Assembly (NCBI GenBank): GCA_022652485.1
Contig: JALCRK010000013.1
Coordinates: forward strand, 1 to 64,000
Reading direction: 5' to 3'
DNA: 64,000 nt
Origin: Sphingobium sp.
Lineage (GTDB): Bacteria > Pseudomonadota > Alphaproteobacteria > Sphingomonadales > Sphingomonadaceae
The position numbers were made by a program, and so were the translations under genes. This document shows positions 41,288-51,426 of this stretch, piece after piece (within the stretch, counting starts at the first letter, position 1; each line of letters starts with the position of its first letter). The notes beneath the pieces are model-generated. The model did no database searches, was not told the DNA's origin, and saw nothing but the letters and a program-made list of their open reading frames with translations.

Positions 41288-44200
41288 TTAGCCAAACATC
41301 CTCCTGCCCCAATGCTGTGGCGTGATCTTGTATGACGCGAAGCAGTGGATCGAAAAATGCTCGAACGAAGCCGGATAATCCGGGATGAGCACGGTGGAGA
41401 GGGTCTCAGCCAATGTCCCTTCCGCATGGGCGAGCCAATAGGCGAAGGCGCGCGACAGGAGCCCCGGCCCGGTGCTGAGCCACGGCATATCGCCATCGCC
41501 GCGCAACACCGCCTCTACCGCCCTGTCCAGCGCCCAGCCGATCACGGGATGACCCGGGATCACGCCTAGAATATTGTTGGCAAGCGACCCGATATCCTCC
41601 TGATAGCCGAAAAATGTCGCGCCGGACGCACGGACATGCTCAAGGGATTTGACGCATCGGTCATCTATGTCGGCATAAAACCCGCCGTTCTGGGAAAGAT
41701 AGGCCAGCCGCAGGATATCCGCTTTCACCGCCGGCTCCCGCGCGGCGCGAAAGGCGGCGGACACTTCGGGGCGGAAATCCCCCGCCGCCAGAAACCGCGC
41801 GCCGTCCTCTGAGGTCAGCAGCGCATAGGCATAGCCCGGGTTGAGCGCGATCCAGCTATCCGTATAGCGCTTCAGCTCGTCTCCCGGTTCGCCGTCCGCC
41901 CAGAACTGGCATATGCGCCGCGGTATCCGCGAGAGCGAGCGCCTTGCCTGCCCCGCATCCAACATGCCCGCCTGACGCATTTTGATCAGCAGAATGACCG
42001 CAGCCAGGGTGGAATCCGGATTGTTCCGCGCAATATCCAGCACGCTGCCGACATCGACGTCTGGAATGCCCGAAAGGGCGGAGCGAATTTCCGCCGCCAT
42101 ATTTCCATCCAGACGATATTCGTCGAGCAGCTGGCCATAAAGCGATTGCGACTCGTTCATGCTCTGCTGCTTCGCCTGGCGCGCCCGGCGTTCAATTTCC
42201 AGGGCCGCCCTAAGTTCGACCCGGGCTTCGTTAAAATCCAGCGCGCACATATGCATCAACGCGAGGTTCCGGCACAAATCGGGCGAAGGAAGATCGGGCT
42301 GGGCGGCCTTGAAGTGCCCGATCGCGGCGTCTATAGCGCGGCGGCGCATCGCGGCGTGCCCCATCACCAGCTGCCTGTGGGCTTCGCTTGGGAAGATGGC
42401 CTCGTCGGGGTGCTCGCCCTTCCCCGTCCTGTAGCCCAACACGGCCCGATACATGAGCAGATCGGTGTCGGCGGGATAACGGTCGCACGCGTCCGTGAGG
42501 AGCAGCATTGCCTCCTCGATCATTCCGATACGCTCCCATATCCGGCAGCGGGCCATCACCAGAGTGGGCACCTCGCCATATCGGGCCTCGGCCGTATCCA
42601 GCGTCGCCAGTGCCTGATCGTGCAGGCCAAGCTGCGACTGATAATAGGATTTCGTCGCCTCCAGTTCCGGCCGGTCCGGGTTAAGCTGCCCAAGAGCGCG
42701 GAGGGCGAGATCATACTCGTCGGACAGCGCCGCGAAATGGGCCAGCCGCCCCCACGCCTCCTGGTTGTGAGAGCTGCCGTCGATCACTTGCCGCACGAGA
42801 GCGAACGCGGTCTCGGTTGCGCCTTCCGCAAGCGCGATGTCCGCTCGCCATAATAGCAGCTCATCCCGATCGGGAAACAGCGCCGCGCGCTCTTCCACCA
42901 GCTGCCGCGCCTCCGTTGTGGCGCCTCTGTCGCACAACAGGCTGACCAGCTGGGCAAACAGGCGCGCGGGAGCAGCGGCGGAGATCGCTCCCTCCCGGAT
43001 CAGGGCGTCTGCTTCATCGAACCGGCGATGCTCCCGCAGAAAAGCCAGAACTTCGTTCGCTACATCGATATCACCGGGCTGCCGGCGAAAGGCGGCAAGG
43101 TAGCTCTGGCTCGCCTGCTCGACAGAGGCGTGGACGCGCTCCAGCCGCGCCTTTTCCAGAAGCGCGGCAACAGAGGGCGCGCCCCCGGCGGAAATTTGCG
43201 CCAGCAGGGTTTGGCACAATTCGAACAGGCCGACACGTCGGGCTTCAGTGGCAAGGCGCAGCGTCGATCTTTCGTCGCGCGCCTGCCCCGTGGCCAGACG
43301 CGAGACCACTGCCCCCGCTTCCACCGCCCGCCCTGCCGATCTGAGGTTCGCGGCATATTCCATCGCCAGATCGATACCCATCGCTTCGACATCGTCGTTC
43401 GCGAAAAAATGCTGCAGCGTCTGTGCCGGGCCGCGGATTGCGGAATAGCGCTGGATATAGAGAAGCGAGACATCGGCCTGCCGCGGCTGGCCTTCGGACA
43501 GCGCCTGCAAGAGCCGCAGCTCCTCCTCATTGTCGTTGCGCAACCGTGCGAGCGTTGCGAGCCCGCGTTGACCCACAACCGCACCGCCCGGCATTCCCAA
43601 CGCGGCATCGAACTGCTCCCGCGCCTCTTCCAGACGACCCAGACCGACAAGTTCGTGACCATATTCAGCACGAAAATAGGGGTTTTCGGATTCCATCGAG
43701 ACGGCCCGGTCCATAAGAGCCGCAGCCTCTTCATGCAGCCCGCGCATCCGCGCCGTTATCCCGAGGCCTATGACCACATGTGCGTTGCCGGGATCGACCT
43801 GCCCCGCCTCCTCATAGATGCGCTGGGCCTCGTCGGGCCTGCCAAGATTGCGGCACTCCACCGCACAATCCAACCGGAACCACAGATTGCCCGGCTCTTT
43901 GCGGGCGGCCTCCTCGAAATGGGCAAGGGCGGCCGCATGATCGCGCCGCTGCCGCGCGGCGAGGCCCAGGCCATGATCCACCACGGCCAGATCCGGCCGG
44001 ATCGCGGCCGCCTCCTTCAGAGCCCGCTCCGCCTCCTCGGCCCGGCCCAGGGCACGCAGGTCTGCGGCGCGCTCGACGACAAACCACATATTGCCGGGCT
44101 CGCAGGCCACGGCGCGTTCGAAATGATCGAGCGCCGCCCGGTGATGCCCCTGTTGCCGCCTGATATGGCCCAGGGCGCCATGTGCCGCGGCATAGTCAGG

Positions 44201-44815
44201 ATTGGCCGCAAGTATCTGCTCGCACAACGCCTCGGCGTCGTGCGGCCTGCCCAGCGCGCGCATCTCCGTCACGCATTCCACCGCGTTCCAGAGATTCGCC
44301 GGTTCGGCATCCCATGCATCGCGGAAATGACCCAGCGCCTGCGCGCGCGCGCCCGCCTGCCGCGCGGAGACGCCTAGGCCATGATGGGCCGCCGCATAGC
44401 CGGGCGCGTCGAGGAGTATCTCACGGCACATCGCATCCGCCTCGGCAAAACGCCCCAGCGCACGCAGTTCGCCCGCGCATTCGATCAGGAACCACAGATT
44501 GGCCGGGTTCAGCTCGCGAGCTGTAGTGAAAAGCGCCAGCGCGCGGTCGCGATGCCCGCGAGAACGGGCGATGCTGGCCAAACCGAGCACCGCCGCAATA
44601 TGGCGCGGCTGCTGCTCGATTAAACTTTCGTAGAGCGGCGCCGCCTCATCGAGCTTGCCAGCCTCGCGGAGACGATCCGCCTGCTCAAGCCTGGCATGAA
44701 GATCCGTGCCGTCCTGTACTGGAAGATCACTCAGCGTATCAAACCCCGTCCCGGATATCCGTGATCCATATCGCCCAGCCGATATAGACCAGTTAAGTTG
44801 ATTAAAGAATAGCAA
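41288..44815 (-). CDS. TPR-repeat protein with C-terminal GT32/OCH1-like glycosyltransferase domain
   Basis: Many TPRs; C-terminal IPRRICQFWADGEPGDELKRYTDSWIALNPGY...VKADILRLAYLSQNGGFYADIDDRCV with DXD. Confidence 0.87.
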   Translation of the reverse strand: MLFFNQLNWSISAGRYGSRISGTGFDTLSDLPVQDGTDLHARLEQADRLREAGKLDEAAPLYESLIEQQPRHIAAVLGLASIARSRGHRDRALALFTTARELNPANLWFLIECAGELRALGRFAEADAMCREILLDAPGYAAAHHGLGVSARQAGARAQALGHFRDAWDAEPANLWNAVECVTEMRALGRPHDAEALCEQILAANPDYAAAHGALGHIRRQQGHHRAALDHFERAVACEPGNMWFVVERAADLRALGRAEEAERALKEAAAIRPDLAVVDHGLGLAARQRRDHAAALAHFEEAARKEPGNLWFRLDCAVECRNLGRPDEAQRIYEEAGQVDPGNAHVVIGLGITARMRGLHEEAAALMDRAVSMESENPYFRAEYGHELVGLGRLEEAREQFDAALGMPGGAVVGQRGLATLARLRNDNEEELRLLQALSEGQPRQADVSLLYIQRYSAIRGPAQTLQHFFANDDVEAMGIDLAMEYAANLRSAGRAVEAGAVVSRLATGQARDERSTLRLATEARRVGLFELCQTLLAQISAGGAPSVAALLEKARLERVHASVEQASQSYLAAFRRQPGDIDVANEVLAFLREHRRFDEADALIREGAISAAAPARLFAQLVSLLCDRGATTEARQLVEERAALFPDRDELLLWRADIALAEGATETAFALVRQVIDGSSHNQEAWGRLAHFAALSDEYDLALRALGQLNPDRPELEATKSYYQSQLGLHDQALATLDTAEARYGEVPTLVMARCRIWERIGMIEEAMLLLTDACDRYPADTDLLMYRAVLGYRTGKGEHPDEAIFPSEAHRQLVMGHAAMRRRAIDAAIGHFKAAQPDLPSPDLCRNLALMHMCALDFNEARVELRAALEIERRARQAKQQSMNESQSLYGQLLDEYRLDGNMAAEIRSALSGIPDVDVGSVLDIARNNPDSTLAAVILLIKMRQAGMLDAGQARRSLSRIPRRICQFWADGEPGDELKRYTDSWIALNPGYAYALLTSEDGARFLAAGDFRPEVSAAFRAAREPAVKADILRLAYLSQNGGFYADIDDRCVKSLEHVRASGATFFGYQEDIGSLANNILGVIPGHPVIGWALDRAVEAVLRGDGDMPWLSTGPGLLSRAFAYWLAHAEGTLAETLSTVLIPDYPASFEHFSIHCFASYKITPQHWGRRMFG

Positions 44816-45377
44816 TATTAATCGGAATGCAATTGCAAAAATCCACCAATAGCAAGAGAATTAGGTTATTTTCCATAATAAAATCAAAGACTATCCGATA
44901 GTCTTGAGTAAATCTGCCACAACGGACAGCAGAGAGCGGGGAACAATCGAAAGAGATGCTATCGTTGACCCCGGAAATTGTGCGCCCACGCAATTCAACC
45001 ACCTGACTGTTTCAGAATGACACATTTGGCGGAAACCCCGCCGCATCGAATCAACAATTTTTATGCTGCTGCGCAGTGTCTGGGCAGGCGAACAATGTAC
45101 CATTTTAGTACTCGACCGCAGATATGCGGGCTGGCGCACGATCTACATCCATATGATTTTCGGGAGTTTTTAAATTATTGGACGAGATCCACCCAATTAA
45201 ACGGGCACTCCCAACAACTTGAGCATTCGCAAAAATTGATTTGACAGTCAGCGCCGTTTTTCGGAGTAAGGAATCGTTAATACATTGTTAGCCGCACAAG
45301 ATCCTCTACCGAGAACAAGATAAAGATTTACCTGGTCGCACAGGGCGGGGCGTGGCAGATCAAATGGGGGTTTGAAC

Positions 45378-46658
45378 ATGGCGAGTGCAACTATAACCGG
45401 AGGCAAGAGCGTCAGCCTCAGCCTTTCTGGCAATGAAGCGGTAATAGCGAAGAATGCATTGGCGAACCTGTCGTCGCAATATTCTTCCTCGACCGTGATG
45501 AAGTCGCCCCTCACGCCGCCTTCGTCTTCGCCAACATCGCTCGACGCCTATCAGATCAACAGCGCCCAGTATGGCAGCATCACCGCAGCCCCCGGCGCGG
45601 AAGCCATCGTCGTCACCGGCGGCAACGGCGTCAACATCCAGGGCAACGCCGGGGTCAGGTTCATTGCCGGCGGCACTGGCAACGACACCATCAACGCCGG
45701 GGGCGGCAACGCCACCATCGTCGGCGGCGGCGGCACCGACATCATCCAGCTCGCCAACACCGGGCAGGCAGGAGGCACCGCCTATATCTCGCTCGCCAGC
45801 GGCAATGACACCGTCCGCCTCTGGGGCGGCAATGCGGCGATCGTGGATGCCAAGCTGAACGACAAGGTCGAGATCTATTCCGGCAACAATACCGTCGCCA
45901 TGGAGGGCGCCGCCAATTTCGATATCGGCGGCGGCACCAATACCATTGCGGCGAATGGCGGCAACTTCACCGTGGGCGGCGGCAACAGCACGATCACGGT
46001 CGATGGCGCTTCCGCCAATATCACCCGCACCGGCGGCACGCTCGATGTGACCCTCGGCAACACCCCGGCGACCACGTCTGGAGCGGTTGCGAGAGGCAGT
46101 TACGGCCTGACCGGCGACATGACCGTGCATCAGACCAAGGCCGGCAACTACACCCTCACGATGAACGGCAACGACACCGTGTATCTCGGCGCCGGTAACG
46201 ACACCATCAACCAGCTGGGCGCTTCCACCCTCTATGGCGGCAGCGGCAAGCTGAATTATACCGGCGGTCTCGGCGCGGATTCGATCATGGCGGGTAGCGG
46301 CGCGGCCACCATATTGGGCGGTGGCGGCTTCGACACGATCATCGGTGGCAGCAACCTGATGAAAGCGGATGGCGGCGACGGAAACGACCTGCTCGTCGGC
46401 GGCAGCTTCAAGGACACCCTTACCGGCGGCACGGGCGGAGATCTGTTCCGTTTCGCGGCGACCGCACATGGCGGCCAGCACGTCATCACCGATTTCATCG
46501 ACGGGTCGGACAAGATCGACCTCACCGGCGGTGGCTATACCCTGGCCGATATCAGCCAGACCAGCATCAAGGCGGGTTCGACCATCATCAAGCTGTCCGA
46601 CGGTACGCAGATCACGCTCAAGAACTTCAAGAGCCTCGACAGCTCCGATTTCATCTGA
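45378..46658 (+). CDS. RTX-type calcium-binding secreted protein (predicted type I secretion substrate)
   Basis: GGTGNDTI, GAGNDTI, GGLGADSI, GGDGNDLLVGG repeats; C-terminal GGDLFRFAATAHGGQHVITDFIDGSDKIDLTGG; no signal peptide. Confidence 0.85.
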   Translation: MASATITGGKSVSLSLSGNEAVIAKNALANLSSQYSSSTVMKSPLTPPSSSPTSLDAYQINSAQYGSITAAPGAEAIVVTGGNGVNIQGNAGVRFIAGGTGNDTINAGGGNATIVGGGGTDIIQLANTGQAGGTAYISLASGNDTVRLWGGNAAIVDAKLNDKVEIYSGNNTVAMEGAANFDIGGGTNTIAANGGNFTVGGGNSTITVDGASANITRTGGTLDVTLGNTPATTSGAVARGSYGLTGDMTVHQTKAGNYTLTMNGNDTVYLGAGNDTINQLGASTLYGGSGKLNYTGGLGADSIMAGSGAATILGGGGFDTIIGGSNLMKADGGDGNDLLVGGSFKDTLTGGTGGDLFRFAATAHGGQHVITDFIDGSDKIDLTGGGYTLADISQTSIKAGSTIIKLSDGTQITLKNFKSLDSSDFI

Positions 46659-46680
46659 GTATAGCATCATTATGCAATCA

Positions 46681-46708
46681 AAACGCCCGGCCATGCCGGG
46701 CGTTTTTA
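46681..46708 (+). terminator. Rho-independent terminator AAACGCCCGGCCATGCCGGGCGTTTTTA
   Basis: Stem-loop plus T-tract directly after the RTX gene. Confidence 0.9.
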
Positions 46709-46804
46709 TATTGACTGCATAAATGAGATTTTCTTTGCATAAGAATTCATTTGTTTCATTATGCCTTGGGGCAAGGAGCGGGCGAATTCAGTTGGCGTCG
46801 GGGG

Positions 46805-49800
46805 ATGAATAGTCGGGAATTCAGCGGAGCGGGGCCATCCCGTAACGAGCTGAAAGGCGATGTACTTTCGGCATGGCTGGACGCGCCTCAAGATCTGGCG
46901 CGCCTGATCGGCGTTATCCATCACGCCATCGCCGAGCGCCAGCCCGACCTCGCCCTCCGGTTCGCCGACCGGGCATGGCGGCTCGCGCCCGAATCCGCCC
47001 TGTTGTGCCAGATCACCATGTCCCTGCAACTGCAATGCGGCGATCCACATCAGGCGCTGCGCGTGTTCAAGGCTCTGCCTCCCAGCGCGATCAGCTCGGG
47101 GATCGCCGCGCTTCATATCGACGCGCTGCGGCTTTCGGGCGCGATCGCGGAAGCGGAAGAGCAGCTGGAGCAGTATCTTGCGCTGTTCGCAACGCCGCCG
47201 GACAGCCCTCTTGCCGATGCGGCATCAGCGCTGCTGGAACATTCGGATCTGATGGGCTGGATCGGCGTCGGTCCGGACATGAAGCTCACCGGGCACATAC
47301 GCTGCGCCGAGGGTGGCAACACCATCGTCCTCGCCCTGACATTGGATGGTCAGGACGAAGAGGCGCTTATGATTCCCGCGGCGAATGGCTGGGCCGACAC
47401 ATCGGCGCTCGGCAATATCGCGGCCGTGGATGGCATGGCACTTGTGCCGCAGGGAGCAGAAGGACGCCTTCTCGGTTCCTGCGTGAAAATAGCCGGAAAT
47501 TTCAGCCTGACCGGCGCAGTGCAGATCGACGGCCGCCGCATCAGCGGTTCCCTCCGCCTGGCCTGGCTGCCGCACGATGTCCCGCCACTCCTCTATCTGA
47601 ATAAGGGCGGCCACGATGAGCAGGTGCCCCTGTCCGCCGATCCTGCCGAGCCGGGCACCTACGGGTTCGATATCCCGATGGGGGCGCTGGACATGCTCCG
47701 CCTGTCGGAAGTCTGGCTGGAGGTCGGGCTTCCCGATGGTCGGCGCGCCCTCCTCACCGGCGCGCCTGTCGCCCTCAAACCCATCCGCCCCTACCGCCCC
47801 GCCAGAAAGCAGCTCCCGGCACGAACGCCCCTCATGGATCAGACGGCGATCGTCATTCCAATCTACCGGGGCGTCGAGGAAACCCGCGCCTGTATCGAAA
47901 GCGTGCTGCTGACCGTGGACGATGATCAGAAGGTCATTCTGGTCAACGACGCCAGCCCGGAGGCGGACATGCAGCCCATGCTGGTGGCTTTCACCGACGA
48001 CCCGCGCGTCACCCTGCTCCGCAACGGCAAGAATCTCGGCTTTCCGGGCGCGGCCAACCGGGGCATGGCGGCAGCTCCGGCGCACGATATCATCCTGCTG
48101 AACTCGGACACCCAGCTATTCCACGGATGGCTGGACCGGCTTCAGGCCCATGCGCGGGCAGCGCGCGATATCGCCACCGTCACCCCGCTGAGCAACGCCG
48201 GATCGATCGCCAGCTATCCGGGAGGCGAGGAGAACAGTTGCGACGAGAAGACCGCGCGGCTTCTCGACAATCTCGCCGCTCACGCCAACGAGGGCCAGCA
48301 CGTCGACGTCCCGACCGGCGTGGGCTTCTGCATGTTCATTCGGCGCGCCTGTATCGAGCAGATCGGCGGGCTCGATGAAACGCTGTTCGCGCAAGGATAT
48401 GGCGAGGAAAATGATTTCTGCCGCCGCGCCAGCGCGCACGGGTGGCGGCATGTCATCGCGGGCGATGTGTTCGTTTGGCACCGGAACGGCGTTTCGTTCG
48501 GTGACACCCGGCGCAACCTGATGCAGCGCAACGGTGCCGTCCTCGCCGCCCGGCATCCGGAGTATGACGATCTGGTACGTGCCTTCCATGCGGAGCAGCC
48601 GCTGGCCCCGCTGCGGCGCGCTCTGGACATGGCGCGACTGCGGCGCGAAACCCGGCCCATCGTCCTGCTGTTGTCGCTGGCGCTCGACGGCGGTGTGGGC
48701 AGGCATGTCGAGGATCGGATCAAGGCGCTGGAGGCGCAGGGCTATGCGCCGCTGCTGCTGCGCCCCGACCGGGACAGCCAGCGCCTGCACATCTCCGCCT
48801 CCGGCGCACTGCCCTATCCCGATCTCGCCTTCCGGTTTGCGGATGAAGGCGGCCTGTTTGCCGCGATGCTGGATGCGCTGCCGGTCCATCACATCGAATT
48901 TCATCACTTCCTTGGCATGAACCAGAGATTTGTCGAACACTGCCTCGCGCTCGATGTGCCGGTGGATGTCTATATCCACGACTACAGCTGGTATTGTCCG
49001 CGCCTCAGCCTGCTTGGCGCTTACGGGATCTATTGCGGCGAGCCGGGCCTGGCTGCCTGCAAGAGCTGCATCCGGCGGGCCGGCTCGGAGCTTCATGACG
49101 CCCTCGCACCGGAGGCGTTGCAGGCGCGCAGCTTGCGCTGGCTCTCGCGGGCGCGTTCGGTGTTCGCCCCCTGCCAGGACGTCGCCGCACGCTACGCTGC
49201 CATATTCCCGGACGTGACGTTCTCCGTAATGCCGTGGGAAGACAGCCCACCGGCTCCGCGAGCAGTGGAGCACTCCGGCGCGGTGCCCCACCGCATCGCT
49301 GTCATCGGCGCGATAGGCGAGCAAAAGGGGCAGAACATTCTGCTCGCCTGCGCCCGTCAGGCCGCGCTGCACGATCTTCCGCTGGAGTTCGTCGTCATCG
49401 GCTTCGCGGAGGACGAGGAAGCATTGCTGCGTACGGGAAAGGTGTTCGTCACCGGCCGCTATGCACCGGAGGAGTTGCCCTCACTGCTGCGGCGCGAGGC
49501 GCCTTCCGGGATATTTCTGCCCTCGGTGACTCCGGAGACCTGGAGCTACACGCTCAGCGAAGCGTTGGCGACCGGCCTGCCGGTCATGGCGTTCGACATC
49601 GGCGCGATCGCCGAGCGCTTGCGGAACGGCCGAACGCCGCACCGCCTCGTGCCGCTGGACACCAGCACATCCCGGCTCAACGAAGGGCTGATGACGATCG
49701 CCGCGGCGGAAGCACAAGAAGGCGCCCCCTTCGCGGCGCCCGCAGCACCGATTGCCGCTGCCCCGCCCGCCCCTTCCGCCCCTTCCGCCCAACTTCCCCT

Positions 49801-50797
49801 CTCCATCCGCACACCAGCAGGAGTGTCCATCATGCGCGACGCCGAACCGGGCCTTACGTCATCGGCAGAGTTTCTTTCGCTCGCCCGTGGCCTGTATCAT
49901 TTTTCCGTCGCGCCGACGGGCGATGCGGCAAGGGACCATCCCGCTTCCCTGCCCGCGTTGCAGATTGCGGTCGCGCCCGGCCAGAACCACAATGACATCG
50001 AATGCGTATCCTCGCCGGGCGCGGAGCATATGTGGCTGTGCACCGGACAGGACAGCGTCATCCTCAAGGTCAACCGGGACAAGGCCCGGGTCGTCGTCAT
50101 CCTGCTGACCGCGCCTGGGCTCGCGCCGCTGCAGATCGATGTCCGCAAGCTCGACGGGGAGCAGGGAAGCCAGGCCACCCCGCAGCCCGCCACCGTGGCG
50201 GTACAAGCCGCGAACGGAACGGCGCCGGTGCCGATGCGCGGCGCCACCCTGCTCCGGTCCCAGATCGTGACGCATGTCGAATATATGGGCGACGTGATCG
50301 GGATGGATCAGGGCTGGACGGGTGCGCCCGATGGCGGCCGGGCGATAGAGTGCCTGACGATCACGCCAATCGCGGGCATCGCGCCCGCATCCATCGAGTA
50401 TAAGGCGGTCAGCGCCGCGGGTCAGGAGACACCGTGGATCGAGCAGGGCCGCCCCTGTGGATCGCGCGGCATGGCGATGCCGCTCGCCGCATTCGCGCTC
50501 AGGCAGAAGCCGCTGGGCGCGCCGCGCTTCACCTGCGAATATTCGGGCAAATTCTCGTCCGGCCGCATCGTCGGACCGCTGCAGGACGGAGAATTGTGCC
50601 GCAGCCCGATACCCAGCGACCGGCTGGAGGCCATCTGGTTTCACATCATCGACGCCGCCGGCCCCTCTGCGGCCATCAGCCCGGCCATGAGCCCCGCCCT
50701 GAGTGGCGCGGCTCCGGGCGGCGCGCCCGAGCCGGTAACGCACAGCGCGCGAAGTGCCGGCACCGGGTTCAGCGTTTTCCGCGATATTCAGGCGTGA
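46805..50797 (+). CDS. Multidomain glycosyltransferase: N-terminal TPR-like and beta-rich region, GT2, GT4-like, C-terminal ChW-like repeats
   Basis: TAIVIPIYRGVEETRACIESVL...NDASPE...NLGFPGAANRGM (GT2); GAIGEQKGQNILLACARQA...GLPVMAFDIGAIAERL (GT4). Start MNSREFS chosen; upstream ORF start is 46751. Confidence 0.85.
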   Translation: MNSREFSGAGPSRNELKGDVLSAWLDAPQDLARLIGVIHHAIAERQPDLALRFADRAWRLAPESALLCQITMSLQLQCGDPHQALRVFKALPPSAISSGIAALHIDALRLSGAIAEAEEQLEQYLALFATPPDSPLADAASALLEHSDLMGWIGVGPDMKLTGHIRCAEGGNTIVLALTLDGQDEEALMIPAANGWADTSALGNIAAVDGMALVPQGAEGRLLGSCVKIAGNFSLTGAVQIDGRRISGSLRLAWLPHDVPPLLYLNKGGHDEQVPLSADPAEPGTYGFDIPMGALDMLRLSEVWLEVGLPDGRRALLTGAPVALKPIRPYRPARKQLPARTPLMDQTAIVIPIYRGVEETRACIESVLLTVDDDQKVILVNDASPEADMQPMLVAFTDDPRVTLLRNGKNLGFPGAANRGMAAAPAHDIILLNSDTQLFHGWLDRLQAHARAARDIATVTPLSNAGSIASYPGGEENSCDEKTARLLDNLAAHANEGQHVDVPTGVGFCMFIRRACIEQIGGLDETLFAQGYGEENDFCRRASAHGWRHVIAGDVFVWHRNGVSFGDTRRNLMQRNGAVLAARHPEYDDLVRAFHAEQPLAPLRRALDMARLRRETRPIVLLLSLALDGGVGRHVEDRIKALEAQGYAPLLLRPDRDSQRLHISASGALPYPDLAFRFADEGGLFAAMLDALPVHHIEFHHFLGMNQRFVEHCLALDVPVDVYIHDYSWYCPRLSLLGAYGIYCGEPGLAACKSCIRRAGSELHDALAPEALQARSLRWLSRARSVFAPCQDVAARYAAIFPDVTFSVMPWEDSPPAPRAVEHSGAVPHRIAVIGAIGEQKGQNILLACARQAALHDLPLEFVVIGFAEDEEALLRTGKVFVTGRYAPEELPSLLRREAPSGIFLPSVTPETWSYTLSEALATGLPVMAFDIGAIAERLRNGRTPHRLVPLDTSTSRLNEGLMTIAAAEAQEGAPFAAPAAPIAAAPPAPSAPSAQLPLSIRTPAGVSIMRDAEPGLTSSAEFLSLARGLYHFSVAPTGDAARDHPASLPALQIAVAPGQNHNDIECVSSPGAEHMWLCTGQDSVILKVNRDKARVVVILLTAPGLAPLQIDVRKLDGEQGSQATPQPATVAVQAANGTAPVPMRGATLLRSQIVTHVEYMGDVIGMDQGWTGAPDGGRAIECLTITPIAGIAPASIEYKAVSAAGQETPWIEQGRPCGSRGMAMPLAAFALRQKPLGAPRFTCEYSGKFSSGRIVGPLQDGELCRSPIPSDRLEAIWFHIIDAAGPSAAISPAMSPALSGAAPGGAPEPVTHSARSAGTGFSVFRDIQA

Positions 50798-50829
50798 TCG
50801 CGGATACCGCCCGCCAGCCATAGGAGTGC

Positions 50830-51426
50830 ATGTTGGAACCGATCATAATCAACGCCGGTTGCGGCGCGTCCGGCGCGGAACGCCTGCCGGGCCTTTTCGC
50901 CCACTGGCGGCATGTGCGGGTGGATGTCGATCCGCTGGCCCGGCCGGATATCATAGCCGATATCACCGATCTCTCGCCGTTCGGCGACAACTTCGCCGAT
51001 GCACTATGGACGTCGCACTGCATCGAGCATCTTTATCAGCATCAGGTCGTGCGGGCGCTGGCTGAATTCCGGCGCGTGCTGAAAAGCGACGGCTTCGCCA
51101 TCATTACCGTGCCTGATATTCAGGCCATCGCGCGATATGTGGCGGAAGACCGCATCATGGAAACGATCTACGAATCCCCCGCGGGTCCGATCTCCGCCCA
51201 TGACATTCTGTTCGGACACGGAAAATCGGTTGCGGAGGGCCATCTTCACATGGCCCACAAGACGGCGTTTACCCCTTCTTCCCTGATCGCGGCCATGCAG
51301 GCGGCGGGCTTTGCCGATCTCGTGATCCGCCGTCGTCCGAATTTCGAACTGGCCGCCGTCGGCCTCAAGACGCCCCAGCCTGATCAGTCCCGCATCCAGA
51401 TGCTGATGAACGCCCTTCAGCTATGA
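50830..51426 (+). CDS. SAM-dependent methyltransferase
   Basis: NAGCGASGAERLPG...RVDVDPLARPDIIADITDLSPFGDNFADALWTSHCIEHL. Confidence 0.85.
   Translation: MLEPIIINAGCGASGAERLPGLFAHWRHVRVDVDPLARPDIIADITDLSPFGDNFADALWTSHCIEHLYQHQVVRALAEFRRVLKSDGFAIITVPDIQAIARYVAEDRIMETIYESPAGPISAHDILFGHGKSVAEGHLHMAHKTAFTPSSLIAAMQAAGFADLVIRRRPNFELAAVGLKTPQPDQSRIQMLMNALQL

Noticed and set aside
44978-45244. 88-aa plus-strand ORF in the AT-rich divergent region
   Set aside because: No conserved motif or convincing RBS, and located in a probable promoter region; insufficient support for a gene.
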